In this document: positions 35,908 to 43,882 of the stretch, piece by piece
Position numbering within the stretch: the first letter of the stretch is position 1
How the letters are laid out: each line of letters starts with the position of its first letter
Origin: Acidimicrobiia bacterium
GTDB taxonomy: Bacteria; Actinomycetota; Acidimicrobiia; Acidimicrobiales; Poriferisodalaceae
Assembly (NCBI GenBank): GCA_022821985.1
Contig: JAJECP010000021.1
Location: 90,856 to 154,855, forward strand
Length of the DNA stretch: 64,000 nt
Reading direction: 5' to 3'
Program-made: the position numbers and the translations under genes
The notes under the pieces: generated by a model
What the model was told of the DNA's origin: nothing
The model's input: only the letters and a program-made list of their open reading frames with translations
The model's database searches: none

Positions 35908-38787
35908 ATGCGACGACCATCCGGCCTGGCATTGCTGGCGTTGGCCGTGCTGTGCGGGGTGTTGGCTGTTCCGGCGGGCGCGGCCCGTGCCGACGACAAT
36001 GCTGCGTCGATTGTTCGCTATGGCGGCGAGGATCGCTACGCCACCTCATTGCAGATCGCCGAGGCAGTTGCTGCTGCCGCCGATGGATCGATCGAGCAGG
36101 TCGTGCTGGTGTCAGGCGAGCGCTGGTCCGACGCCGTGGTGGCCGCGCCGATCGCCAGTGCGCTCGGCGCGCCCGTACTGATGACGCCCGCCTCGACACT
36201 GCGGGACGACGCGGCAAGGTTCCTTCGGCGGATCGGGGTGACCCGTGCGCTGGTGCTGGGTCCCGAGGCCGGCGGGGGCGCGCACGGCTCCGGGCGAGGT
36301 GTGAGCGCAGCTGTGCTGAGTTCGCTCGCCGAGGCTGGCGTGTTGGCCGAACGGATCGCAGGCTCGGACCGCTTCGGCACCTCGGTGGCCGCCGCGCTGC
36401 AGGTCACCGCCGGCGTGATGCCGGGACAGGGCCGCACCGCGATCGTTGCGAGCGGCGACACGTTTGCCGATGCACTGGTGGCAGGCCCGTTCGCCGCCCG
36501 CGGCCGCCATCCGGTGCTGCTGAACCCGCCCGACGAACTGCATGCCGACGTGGCGAGCTACCTGACCGGCGCGGCAATCGAGCATGTGGTCATCATGGGC
36601 GGCACGGCGGCACTAGACGGAGCCGTCGAGGCGGCAATCACCGGCATGGGCATGTCGGCAACTCGCGTGGCTGGCGTCGACCGCTACGACACCGCAGTCA
36701 GGGCGGCAGAACTCGTGACTGACCTCTACAGCGATGCTGCCGGAAAGCCGTGCTTCTCGTCGCGCACCGTGGGCGTCGCGCGTGCGCGCGTGCCGTTCGA
36801 CGCGTTCAGCGCGGCACCGTTGCTCGGGAATCTGTGCGCCCCGCTCGTGCTGGTCGACCCGGAACTAGTTCCCGCCGGCACAGCGGCCTTCCTCGACGCC
36901 GCACGCAGCGCTCACGGCACCGTCGACCTGCACGTGTTCGGCGGCGAAGCGGCCGTCTCCCAAGCAGCCCTCGACAGCTACCTCCGGAAGAACGCCGGAA
37001 GCGGGGAGGAGCCCGAGGGCGCTGGCGACGTTGCGCTGGGCGCGTACCCCTCGTTCGATGGGCCGCGCAGCGACCAGACGTTTCTGACCGTCGTACGGGG
37101 CCGAACCTGCATGGTGCGCCTCGACGCCACCGTCACGTGCTGGGGTGACGACGGCCTGCGTGAGCGTCTGACCACTTCATCGCTTGCTGGCGTGACAGGG
37201 CTGAGCTCGGCCGACTACACCGGTTACCTGGCGCTGCATGCCTGTGCGGTGCATGCTGATGGCACGGTGTCGTGCTGGGGCAACGGATCCAACGGGCAGC
37301 TCGGGCAGGGAGGCACGGGCAGCCGCTACCTGGCAGTGAAGATCCCGAGAATCCGCGATGCGACCGATGTCGCTTCGAGCACCGATACCAACTGCGTGGT
37401 GCACGGCGACGGCGGCGTGTCCTGCTGGGGCGCGAACCGGCGGGGCGAGGTGGGCCATCGCGACACGCAGCACGACCAGTTCGTGCCGGCTCGCGTGCCT
37501 GGTCTCGACGACGCAGTCGCCATAGCTGCGGGCCCATATTCCTTCTGCGCAGTGCATCGTGACGGCGGCGTGTCGTGCTGGGGAGGCTCGTTCTTCGATG
37601 CGCCGACGCGCGTGCGCGGACTCAGCCGGGTGTCGTCGCTGTCGGTCGCCGGCGAGCGGGCGTGCGCGGCGACGACAGGCGGCGAGGTGTTCTGCTGGTA
37701 CTTGCGGGGCGGGTATCCCGGGCCAAGCGTCGGGGGTCTGCACGATGTTGTTTCGGTGTCGGCGAGCGACGAAAACGTGTGTGTTGTGCATCGTGACGGC
37801 GGTGTGTCGTGCTGGGGTGCCAACGACGTCGGGCAGATCGGCGACGGCACCACGACGCTGCGGGCTGCGCCGCAGCGCATCGTCGGCATCTCCGACGCCG
37901 TCGAGGTGGGCATCAGCCTTGGTTCGACACCGATCCCCGCGCACGCGTGCGCATTGCGCCGCAACGGCCGCGTGTCGTGCTGGGGCGACAACAGCGTCTC
38001 ACAGATCGGCGACGGCACCACCACCCAGCGCACGAGCCCGAGGCTCGCCATGCAGTTCGCCCCGATACCGGCTGACGAGGCTCCTGTCACTGAGCTCGAC
38101 GTCTTGCACACATGGATTGACGAGCGGTCACAGCGGTGGAGCGCAGACTTCCCGTGGCTGACGACGGCGTGGGATCACATCCGCGACCAGGTGAACGTGT
38201 CCCCGTCGGGTGTCGGGGGCTTCGGAGGCGTCGTGTATCGCTCGTGCGACAACTGGCGCCGCCGCGGCTGTGAAGTCACGACCATGACTATGTCGGAGCT
38301 CAGCCTCGGCGGCGTTGTGCATGAGCTCCTGCACGTGTACGACATCCACGCTGGCCTCGCGCCGCCCAAGGCATGGGGCGCAGTCCAGCTCTATTTCGCG
38401 GTCAAGTACCCCGATTGCTACGTGCGCGGTCCCTCCGGTCTCCCCGGGGCCGAGATCCTGGCGGACACGGTGGCACACCTGATGGTGCCGCACGACTGGC
38501 TGACGTACTACGAATCCGACGGCTGCCCGTCGCTAGGAGAGCGGCCGTCGCTCGAAGACGAGCAGGTAGTGCTCGCAGGCTTGGCCGGCAAGGTTCCCGC
38601 GTGGTACACGCAGAACATCACAAGCAGCGACAAGTTCTGGGCTGCTTGGCTGGAGGCGCCGTCACTGCTCGTTCTCTGGAACCTGGCGCCGGAGTTCGGC
38701 GGTCTCTGTTCCGACGACTGGGTCACCAGCCCGCTCGATCCCGAACGCTTCCCGAGCGACAACCCGTTCCGCGACGCCGGCTGCTAG
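35908..38787 (+). CDS. Secreted CWB2 - RCC1 repeat - HExxH peptidase-like fusion
   Basis: 959 aa. Signal peptide 'GLALLALAVLCGVLAVPAGAARA', then three CWB2 repeats (to about 360; 'VRYGGEDRYATSLQIAEAVA', 'SDRFGTSVAAALQV', 'VDRYDTAVRAAELV'). About six RCC1 repeats follow (about 400-720; recurring 'CAVHxDGxVSCWGxN' with paired Cys). The C-terminal 230-residue domain contains VVHELLHVYD (HELLH at 805-809) and GAEILAD (Glu849, 40 residues later), which together resemble a gluzincin zinc site (HExxH...ExxxD). This suggests a wall-anchored metallopeptidase carrying a propeller. The family of the catalytic-like domain is not recognised. The ATG at 35908 fits the signal peptide and the TAGATT box. Confidence 0.8.
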   Translation: MRRPSGLALLALAVLCGVLAVPAGAARADDNAASIVRYGGEDRYATSLQIAEAVAAAADGSIEQVVLVSGERWSDAVVAAPIASALGAPVLMTPASTLRDDAARFLRRIGVTRALVLGPEAGGGAHGSGRGVSAAVLSSLAEAGVLAERIAGSDRFGTSVAAALQVTAGVMPGQGRTAIVASGDTFADALVAGPFAARGRHPVLLNPPDELHADVASYLTGAAIEHVVIMGGTAALDGAVEAAITGMGMSATRVAGVDRYDTAVRAAELVTDLYSDAAGKPCFSSRTVGVARARVPFDAFSAAPLLGNLCAPLVLVDPELVPAGTAAFLDAARSAHGTVDLHVFGGEAAVSQAALDSYLRKNAGSGEEPEGAGDVALGAYPSFDGPRSDQTFLTVVRGRTCMVRLDATVTCWGDDGLRERLTTSSLAGVTGLSSADYTGYLALHACAVHADGTVSCWGNGSNGQLGQGGTGSRYLAVKIPRIRDATDVASSTDTNCVVHGDGGVSCWGANRRGEVGHRDTQHDQFVPARVPGLDDAVAIAAGPYSFCAVHRDGGVSCWGGSFFDAPTRVRGLSRVSSLSVAGERACAATTGGEVFCWYLRGGYPGPSVGGLHDVVSVSASDENVCVVHRDGGVSCWGANDVGQIGDGTTTLRAAPQRIVGISDAVEVGISLGSTPIPAHACALRRNGRVSCWGDNSVSQIGDGTTTQRTSPRLAMQFAPIPADEAPVTELDVLHTWIDERSQRWSADFPWLTTAWDHIRDQVNVSPSGVGGFGGVVYRSCDNWRRRGCEVTTMTMSELSLGGVVHELLHVYDIHAGLAPPKAWGAVQLYFAVKYPDCYVRGPSGLPGAEILADTVAHLMVPHDWLTYYESDGCPSLGERPSLEDEQVVLAGLAGKVPAWYTQNITSSDKFWAAWLEAPSLLVLWNLAPEFGGLCSDDWVTSPLDPERFPSDNPFRDAGC

Positions 38788-38882
38788 TGCATCCACACCG
38801 GCGGGCCGAACTCGGGGGACGATCACCGAGATCGGTGTGTCGCTCGGGTTGACGTTGTCGAGGTGCCTGTGGCGTGGTGCGC

Positions 38883-39758
38883 TCAGGGGACGATCTTGGA
38901 GATCGGCATCTCGACGATGTCGGTTGCGCCCCGTTCGATCAGCTCGGGGATGAGCACGTTGATCGTCTGCTTCGGGGCCACCGTCTCGACGGCGTAAGCC
39001 TCGCCGCCCCACAGCTCGTTCACGGTCGGCGCCTTCATCGACGGCAGCACATCCACCACAGCGTCGAGGTGCTCACGGCCGACGTTCAGTTTCACCAGCA
39101 CCTTGCCGCGCGCATCCAGCACACCGTCGAGCAGCGTCTTGATCTGCGTCATCGCTCGCCGCTTGTCCGGGTCGGCGTAGGCAGCCTGGTTGGTGAAGAT
39201 CTCGGTGTAGCTCGTGAGGATCTCGTCGATGATCCGCAGGCCCGCAGCGTGCAGGGCTCGGCCGGTCTCGGTGAGGTCGACCACGGCGTCGACGATGTCG
39301 GGAGCCTTTGCTTCGGTAGCGCCATAGCTCAGCCGCACGTCCGCATCCACACCACGCTCAGCGAAGAACCGCCGGGTCAACTCGGGATACTCGCTCGACA
39401 CCCGTACCCCGTCTGGCAGGTCGGTGAGCGCCTGAAACTTGCTGTCGTCGGGCACCGCCACCACGATGCGCACCGGCCGTGAAGTGGCCTTCGAGTAACG
39501 CAGCTCGCCGAGCGAAACCACGTCGCTGTTTGTTTCCTCGATCCAGTCGCGCCCGGCGATGCCCAAGTCGAACAGCCCGTCAGCGACATAGGACGGGATC
39601 TCCTGGGGTCGCAGGATGCGCACGTCGTCGATGCGCGGGTCGTCGATGCTGGCGCGGTAGTCCACCGTCGAGCCCCGCCGCACCGGCAGGTCCGCATCTT
39701 CAAACAGCTGCAGGGTCGCCGCCTCCAGCGAGCCTTTGGGGAGCACGAGCTTGAGCAC
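38883..39758 (-). CDS. hisG: ATP phosphoribosyltransferase, long form
   Basis: 291 aa, first step of histidine synthesis. 'LKLVLPKGSLEAATLQLFEDADL', 'GLFDLGIAGRDWIEE' and 'APDIVDAVVDLTETGRALHAAGLRIID' (PRPP site) define the catalytic domains. The C-terminal 75 residues are the ACT-like histidine-feedback domain of the long form, so no HisZ is needed. The GTG start is preceded by TACCGT 8 nt away on the - strand. No other his gene is adjacent. Confidence 0.94.
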   Translation of the reverse strand: MLKLVLPKGSLEAATLQLFEDADLPVRRGSTVDYRASIDDPRIDDVRILRPQEIPSYVADGLFDLGIAGRDWIEETNSDVVSLGELRYSKATSRPVRIVVAVPDDSKFQALTDLPDGVRVSSEYPELTRRFFAERGVDADVRLSYGATEAKAPDIVDAVVDLTETGRALHAAGLRIIDEILTSYTEIFTNQAAYADPDKRRAMTQIKTLLDGVLDARGKVLVKLNVGREHLDAVVDVLPSMKAPTVNELWGGEAYAVETVAPKQTINVLIPELIERGATDIVEMPISKIVP

Positions 39759-39766
39759 GGGCGGTA

Positions 39767-39772
39767 ACGGTA
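39767..39772 (-). promoter_or_regulatory. -10 box, near-leaderless hisG
   Basis: Read on the - strand, TACCGT ends 8 nt before the hisG GTG at 39758. Confidence 0.35.
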
Positions 39773-39862
39773 CCCGCGGCGGTTCACTGCGCCCTGCTGA
39801 TTTTTCTCGCGCCTGACGGCAACCCGCCCGAGCCCCGAGGCCGCGGTGCCCCAGCGCCGCGA

Positions 39863-40342
39863 CTATTCGGCTGCTGTCTGGCGCTTGTGGATCTCGACGT
39901 AGGCGAGGCGAATCTGCTGCAGCGCACCTTGCAGCGTGTCGCCGGCCGGCAGCTGGTCGGCGAGGTTGTCCACCAGGAGACCCAGCGCGTCGATCGGGAG
40001 CCGAGCCTCGGCAAGATCGGGAGGGTCACGTCGCAGATGCAATGCCGCGAGTTCGAACAACCCCATCATGTGGTTCTGCACGATCTCGGCTGCGGGTACC
40101 GAGACGAGCTGTTCCTGGGCCTCGCGCAGTTGCTCCTGCATTGCGGCCAGCTCTTCAGGATCGAACGGCTCGCCAGTGCGCGGATCGATCGGCAGCCCGG
40201 TCTCGGGGTCGATGTCGAGTTCGCCGGCGAAGGCTCCGCCCTCTCCTTCGTCGTCGGCCGGGGAAGTGGGCGCGCTCATTGGCTCCTCGGCGCTCTCGCG
40301 AGGTACCCGGTGCTCACCCTCGGGTGTCCACAACGTGCTCAT
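39863..40342 (-). CDS. DUF1844 protein
   Basis: 159 aa. The N-terminus 'MSTLWTPEGEHRVPRESAEE' and the C-terminal helical domain 'VPAAEIVQNHMMGLFELAALHL', followed by 'ARLPIDALGLLVDNLADQL', are typical of actinobacterial DUF1844 proteins, which lie divergently from infC in many genomes. The middle is acidic and disordered. The function is unknown. ATG at 40342 has GGGGAAG 7 nt upstream; a TTG two codons earlier is possible. Confidence 0.8.
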   Translation of the reverse strand: MSTLWTPEGEHRVPRESAEEPMSAPTSPADDEGEGGAFAGELDIDPETGLPIDPRTGEPFDPEELAAMQEQLREAQEQLVSVPAAEIVQNHMMGLFELAALHLRRDPPDLAEARLPIDALGLLVDNLADQLPAGDTLQGALQQIRLAYVEIHKRQTAAE

Positions 40343-40391
40343 CGGCAAACTTCCCCGCTCGTGCGGCTGTGCTGGCTTTCCCCAGCGCTGT

Positions 40392-40397
40392 TACCCT
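40392..40397 (+). promoter_or_regulatory. Probable -10 box of infC operon
   Basis: TACCCT would place the transcript start near 40404, leaving a leader of about 75 nt before infC. A small GGGGT/ACCCC hairpin (40422-40434) sits within that leader. Confidence 0.4.
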
Positions 40398-40479
40398 ACG
40401 GCCCCTACAACAGGAACAAGCGGGGTCTGACCCCCACCGGACCGCCCCAGGGCGCGTTCTGGTACCGGGCTCGCACAGG

Positions 40480-41088
40480 ATGCCGCGTGGACGAGGAGCG
40501 TCCTTTGGACAAGCGAGTACGGCCATAGCACGCGCAAGTGACGGTGACGCCCGGATCAACGAGGACATCAGGGTCCGCGAGGTCCGCTTGGTCGCACCCG
40601 ACGGCGAGCAGATCGGCATCAAGTCGGTTCCCGAAGCGCTGCAAATCGCCCGCAACATGGACTTGGACCTCGTCGAGGTGGCGCCCAACGCCGCCCCGCC
40701 GGTCTGCCGCATCATGGATTACGGCAAGTACAAGTACGAGGCGGCCCAGCGGGCGAAGGAATCGCGACGCAAGGCGACTCATGCCGGGCTGAAGGAGATG
40801 AAGTACCGGCCCAAGATCGGGACCGGCGACTTCGGCACCAAGACGGCCAAAGTCTGCAAGTTCCTCGAGGACGGCCACAAGGTCAAGGTCACCGTCATGT
40901 TCCGGGGACGTGAGGTCTTCCATCCCGAACTCGGCGGCCAGATCCTCGAACGGGTTGCCGAGGCGGTTGCCGATGTTGGCAAGGTCGACCAGTTTCCCCG
41001 CCTCGACGGACGCAACATGACGATGTTGCTGAGCCCCGACCGCGTTTCACGTCAGCGTCGCAAAGCCGCAGATCCGCCCAACGATTGA
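40480..41088 (+). CDS. infC: Translation initiation factor IF-3
   Basis: 202 aa. 'DARINEDIRVREVRLVAPDGEQIGI', 'LDLVEVAPNAAPPVCRIMDYGKYKYE', 'KEMKYRPKIGTGDFGTKTAKVCKFLEDGHKVKVTVMFRGRE' and the C-terminal domain identify IF-3. ATG 40480 is the only standard in-frame start near the N-terminus and gives a 22-residue basic lead-in. infC often uses a rare start for autoregulation, so a near-cognate start (ATA at 40525 or ATC at 40555) closer to the conserved region is possible. Followed by rpmI and rplT. Confidence 0.93.
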   Translation: MPRGRGASFGQASTAIARASDGDARINEDIRVREVRLVAPDGEQIGIKSVPEALQIARNMDLDLVEVAPNAAPPVCRIMDYGKYKYEAAQRAKESRRKATHAGLKEMKYRPKIGTGDFGTKTAKVCKFLEDGHKVKVTVMFRGREVFHPELGGQILERVAEAVADVGKVDQFPRLDGRNMTMLLSPDRVSRQRRKAADPPND

Positions 41089-41233
41089 GCCCCCGGGCCC
41101 GAGCGGCCTGCGAACCCGAATCCAATCGAGACGGGGAACAAGGGCGGACAACGACAGGCCACGCAACTAGCCCGACTGTTTCAGATGTGTCGGGCCACAC
41201 AGATCGAGCCACCACAAGCAAGGCAGCAACACC

Positions 41234-41428
41234 ATGCCCAAGATGAAAACCCACAGCGGCGCCAAGAAGCGCTTCAAGACCACCGGCTCCGGCAAGCTCG
41301 TGCGCCGCAAGCGCAACCGGAATCACCTGTTGGAGAAGAAGTCGTCGGCGCGCAAACGACGGCTGGCACTCGAAGGCGAAGTGTCGGCAGCCGACGCCAA
41401 GCGCGTCAACCGGATGCTCGGCCGCTGA
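41234..41428 (+). CDS. rpmI: 50S ribosomal protein L35
   Basis: 64 aa, highly basic. '[20 protein letters not shown]' and '[18 protein letters not shown]' are diagnostic of L35. The canonical infC-rpmI-rplT order is kept. The 145-nt gap from infC has no gene and no obvious terminator. Confidence 0.97.
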   Translation: MPKMKTHSGAKKRFKTTGSGKLVRRKRNRNHLLEKKSSARKRRLALEGEVSAADAKRVNRMLGR

Positions 41429-41492
41429 GCGGCACCATCCGAGACACGACCCGCGGACGAGACGATCCGCAGACAAGCGAGGACAGATCAAC

Positions 41493-41861
41493 GTGGCACG
41501 AGTCAAGCGATCCGTAGCCAGCCGCACCCGTCGCAAGGCGACGCTCGGCAAGGCGAAGGGCTACTACGGCAACAAGAGCAGGTCATTCCGGGCCGCCAAC
41601 GAGCAGGTCATGCACAGCGGGCAGTACGCGTTCCGCGATCGCCGGGCCCGCAAGGGCGAGTTCCGGCGCCTGTGGATCCAGCGCATCAATGCTGCTGCTC
41701 GCCAGAACGGCACCACGTACAGCCGCCTCATCCATGGGCTGGATGTTGCGGGCGTCGCCGTCGACCGCAAGAACCTGGCAGATCTCGCCGTGAGCGATCC
41801 CGCAGCATTCACTGCGATCGCTGAGCGCGCCGAGGCCGCCCTGACTGAAGCAGCAGCCTGA
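41493..41861 (+). CDS. rplT: 50S ribosomal protein L20
   Basis: 122 aa. '[26 protein letters not shown]' and '[27 protein letters not shown]' are typical of L20, which binds 23S rRNA early in assembly. The GTG start follows GAGGA. The methyltransferase gene starts 23 nt after its stop. Confidence 0.97.
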   Translation: MARVKRSVASRTRRKATLGKAKGYYGNKSRSFRAANEQVMHSGQYAFRDRRARKGEFRRLWIQRINAAARQNGTTYSRLIHGLDVAGVAVDRKNLADLAVSDPAAFTAIAERAEAALTEAAA

Positions 41862-41884
41862 GCGCACCGCCCTCAAAAGCAGCG

Positions 41885-42682
41885 ATGGCGCGGCTGTCGC
41901 GGCTGGTGCGCGACCGGCGCCAGCGCGATGCCTCTGGCCTCGCTGTTGTGGAAGGGCCTCGGGCGGTGGACGGAGCGCTGGCCAGCGGGGCGACGCTCGA
42001 AGCTGTGTTCGCCCGCCCGGAGCTCGTCGGTCGCTACGCGCCGGAAGGTGCGCCCTCTGATCATCCCGACGCCCAGCGCTTGGGCGCCGGTTACCGGCAG
42101 CAGATCGGAGCGATCCATCCGGTACCCGCAGACGTGCTCGACCCGCTCGCCGATGCCATGAACCCCCAAGGTGTGCTTGCCATAGCACGCTTCGCCGACG
42201 CACCTCTCGATGAGGCGGCGACTGCAGAGCGGGTGGTTGTGCTCGAAGCAGTACGTGACCCTGGCAACGCTGGCGCCGTTGTGCGAAGCGCTGTCGCTGC
42301 CGGGTTCGGCGCTGTCATCGCCACGCACGGTTCGACCGATCTGTGGAGCCCGAAAGCGCTGCGCGGTGCAGCGGGGCTCACGTTCGGGCCACTGGTGTGC
42401 CGCGGGCACTCGACCGCCGAAGTGCTCAGCGCGCTGTCCGATGCTGGCCACGTGCGCGTGCGAGCAACGCCCGACGGCGACGTCGGTGCGGACCGGCTGC
42501 CGAGCGCTGAGCGCATGACGCTCGTGGTGGGCAACGAGGCACATGGGCCGTCTGCTGAGGCGGTCGGGGGCACCGACCTGGCTGTCGCCATTCCCATGCA
42601 GCGCCCGGTTGATTCGCTCAACGTTGCCGTGGCCGCTGCCGTGCTGATGTACGCGATGAGAGAAGCGGCCAGTAATTCCTGA
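41885..42682 (+). CDS. SpoU/TrmH-family RNA 2'-O-methyltransferase
   Basis: 265 aa. The N-terminal substrate-binding domain ('LVRDRRQRDASGLAVVEGPRAVDGAL') is followed by the knotted SPOUT domain: 'VVVLEAVRDPGNAGAVVRSAVAAGFGAVI', 'LVVGNEAHGPS', 'AIPMQRPVDSLNVAVAAAVLMY'. These are motifs 1-3 of TrmH. The TsnR/RlmB-like branch located between rplT and pheS is widespread and probably methylates 23S rRNA, but a tRNA target cannot be excluded. Confidence 0.88.
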   Translation: MARLSRLVRDRRQRDASGLAVVEGPRAVDGALASGATLEAVFARPELVGRYAPEGAPSDHPDAQRLGAGYRQQIGAIHPVPADVLDPLADAMNPQGVLAIARFADAPLDEAATAERVVVLEAVRDPGNAGAVVRSAVAAGFGAVIATHGSTDLWSPKALRGAAGLTFGPLVCRGHSTAEVLSALSDAGHVRVRATPDGDVGADRLPSAERMTLVVGNEAHGPSAEAVGGTDLAVAIPMQRPVDSLNVAVAAAVLMYAMREAASNS

Positions 42683-42703
42683 CCATTCGGCCCTGTGGCG
42701 TCG

Positions 42704-42709
42704 TACCCT
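42704..42709 (+). promoter_or_regulatory. -10 box, leaderless pheS
   Basis: TACCCT ends 7 nt before the pheS GTG at 42717. There is no ribosome site. Confidence 0.45.
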
Positions 42710-42716
42710 GCCTGCC

Positions 42717-43841
42717 GTGAACGGCCCGGCCACCGACACCCCCGCCAGCACTGCCGCCGACGTATCGCCCGAAGCGCTGCTCGCCAGCATCGACGCTGCG
42801 CGTGGCGAGGGATTGGCCGCGGTCGCTGCCGCGGCGACCAGCGACGAGCTGACACAGGTCGAATCAACGCTGTTCGGACGCAAAGCCGCGCTCGGGCAGA
42901 TCAAGCAAGGCTTGGGCTCGCTGCCGCCTGACCAGCGAGCCGCAGTCGGGCGAGCGCTCAACGAAGCGCAGCAGGACCTGCGAGCGGCGCACGCGGAGGC
43001 TGCCGACGAGCTCGCCGCCTCGGCACGCCGTGAGCAGTTGCAGCGCGAGTGGCTCGACCTCACCGAGACGCCGCCGGGGCCCGAGCGCGGCCACCTGCAC
43101 CTGGTCACCCAGACCACCGAACGCCTCGAGGATGTGTTCGTCGGCATGGGCTTCACTGTCTCTGAGGGTCCCCAGGCGGAAACCGACTGGTACAACTTCG
43201 AGGCGCTCAACCTGCCTGCGGCGCACCCTGCGCGTTCCATGTGGGACACGCTCTACTTGGACCTCGGCGAGCGCACCGAGCTCGGCGACGGCGAGGGCGG
43301 CGAAGCGTCCAACGTGGTGCTGCGCACGCACACCTCGCCGGTGCAGATCCGGGTGATGGAGGTGCAGCCGCCGCCGATCTACACGATCTGCCCAGGGCGC
43401 GTGTTCCGGCGCGACACCGCGGATGCCAGCCACATGCCCGTCTTCCACCAGATCGAGGGTCTTGTGGTCGACCGGGGCATCTCATTCGCTGACCTTGCGG
43501 GCACGCTCGAAGAATTCACCTCGGCCTATTTCGGCAAGGCGATCTCGTCGCGGCTGCGCCCTTCGTACTTCCCGTTCACCGAGCCGTCCGCGGAGTTCGA
43601 CATCACCTGCGTGATCTGCGAGGGCGCCGGCTGCCAGACCTGCCAGCGCACGGGCTGGATCGAGCTGGGCGGTTGCGGCATGGTGCATCCCAATGTGCTC
43701 GCGAACTGCGGCATCGATTTCGAGGAATGGACGGGCTTTGCCTTCGGCTTCGGCATCGACCGTCTCGCGTTGATGCGCCACGGCATCGACGACCTGCGCG
43801 ACATGTACACCAACGACATCCGCTTCCTCAGCCAGTTCTGA
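42717..43841 (+). CDS. pheS: Phenylalanyl-tRNA synthetase alpha chain
   Basis: 374 aa. The N-terminal coiled coil binds tRNA. Class II motifs are present: 'VFVGMGFTVSEGPQAETDWYNFEALN', 'VLRTHTSPVQIRVM', 'RVFRRDTADASHMPVFHQIEGLVVD' and 'FAFGFGIDRLALMRHGI'. The Cys cluster 'CVICEGAGCQTCQRTGW' is the zinc-like insertion seen in bacterial PheS. The GTG start lacks a ribosome site and appears leaderless. Its stop opens a 13-codon mini-ORF (TGATG) that runs into pheT. Confidence 0.96.
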   Translation: MNGPATDTPASTAADVSPEALLASIDAARGEGLAAVAAAATSDELTQVESTLFGRKAALGQIKQGLGSLPPDQRAAVGRALNEAQQDLRAAHAEAADELAASARREQLQREWLDLTETPPGPERGHLHLVTQTTERLEDVFVGMGFTVSEGPQAETDWYNFEALNLPAAHPARSMWDTLYLDLGERTELGDGEGGEASNVVLRTHTSPVQIRVMEVQPPPIYTICPGRVFRRDTADASHMPVFHQIEGLVVDRGISFADLAGTLEEFTSAYFGKAISSRLRPSYFPFTEPSAEFDITCVICEGAGCQTCQRTGWIELGGCGMVHPNVLANCGIDFEEWTGFAFGFGIDRLALMRHGIDDLRDMYTNDIRFLSQF

Positions 43842-43882
43842 TGCCCGCAGACCCGGTGAAACGAGGGGGACAGCCCCGATGA
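43841..43882 (+). other. 13-codon mini-ORF bridging pheS and pheT
   Basis: ATG at 43841 overlaps the pheS stop (TGATG), and its TGA at 43880-43882 overlaps the pheT ATG (ATGA). The gap between the two synthetase genes is thus fully translated in principle. The peptide has no recognisable family. A GAGGGGG inside it probably also serves pheT as a ribosome site. Confidence 0.4.

Noticed and set aside
35793..35999. N-terminal extension of the CWB2-propeller protein (69 more codons in frame).
   Set aside because: It would bury the signal peptide. A ribosome site and signal peptide support 35792.
40398..40479. Ribosomal-protein or IF-3 leader RNA of known class.
   Set aside because: The leader is short, and only a 5-bp hairpin is visible. 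Nothing matches the known L20-binding pseudoknots.
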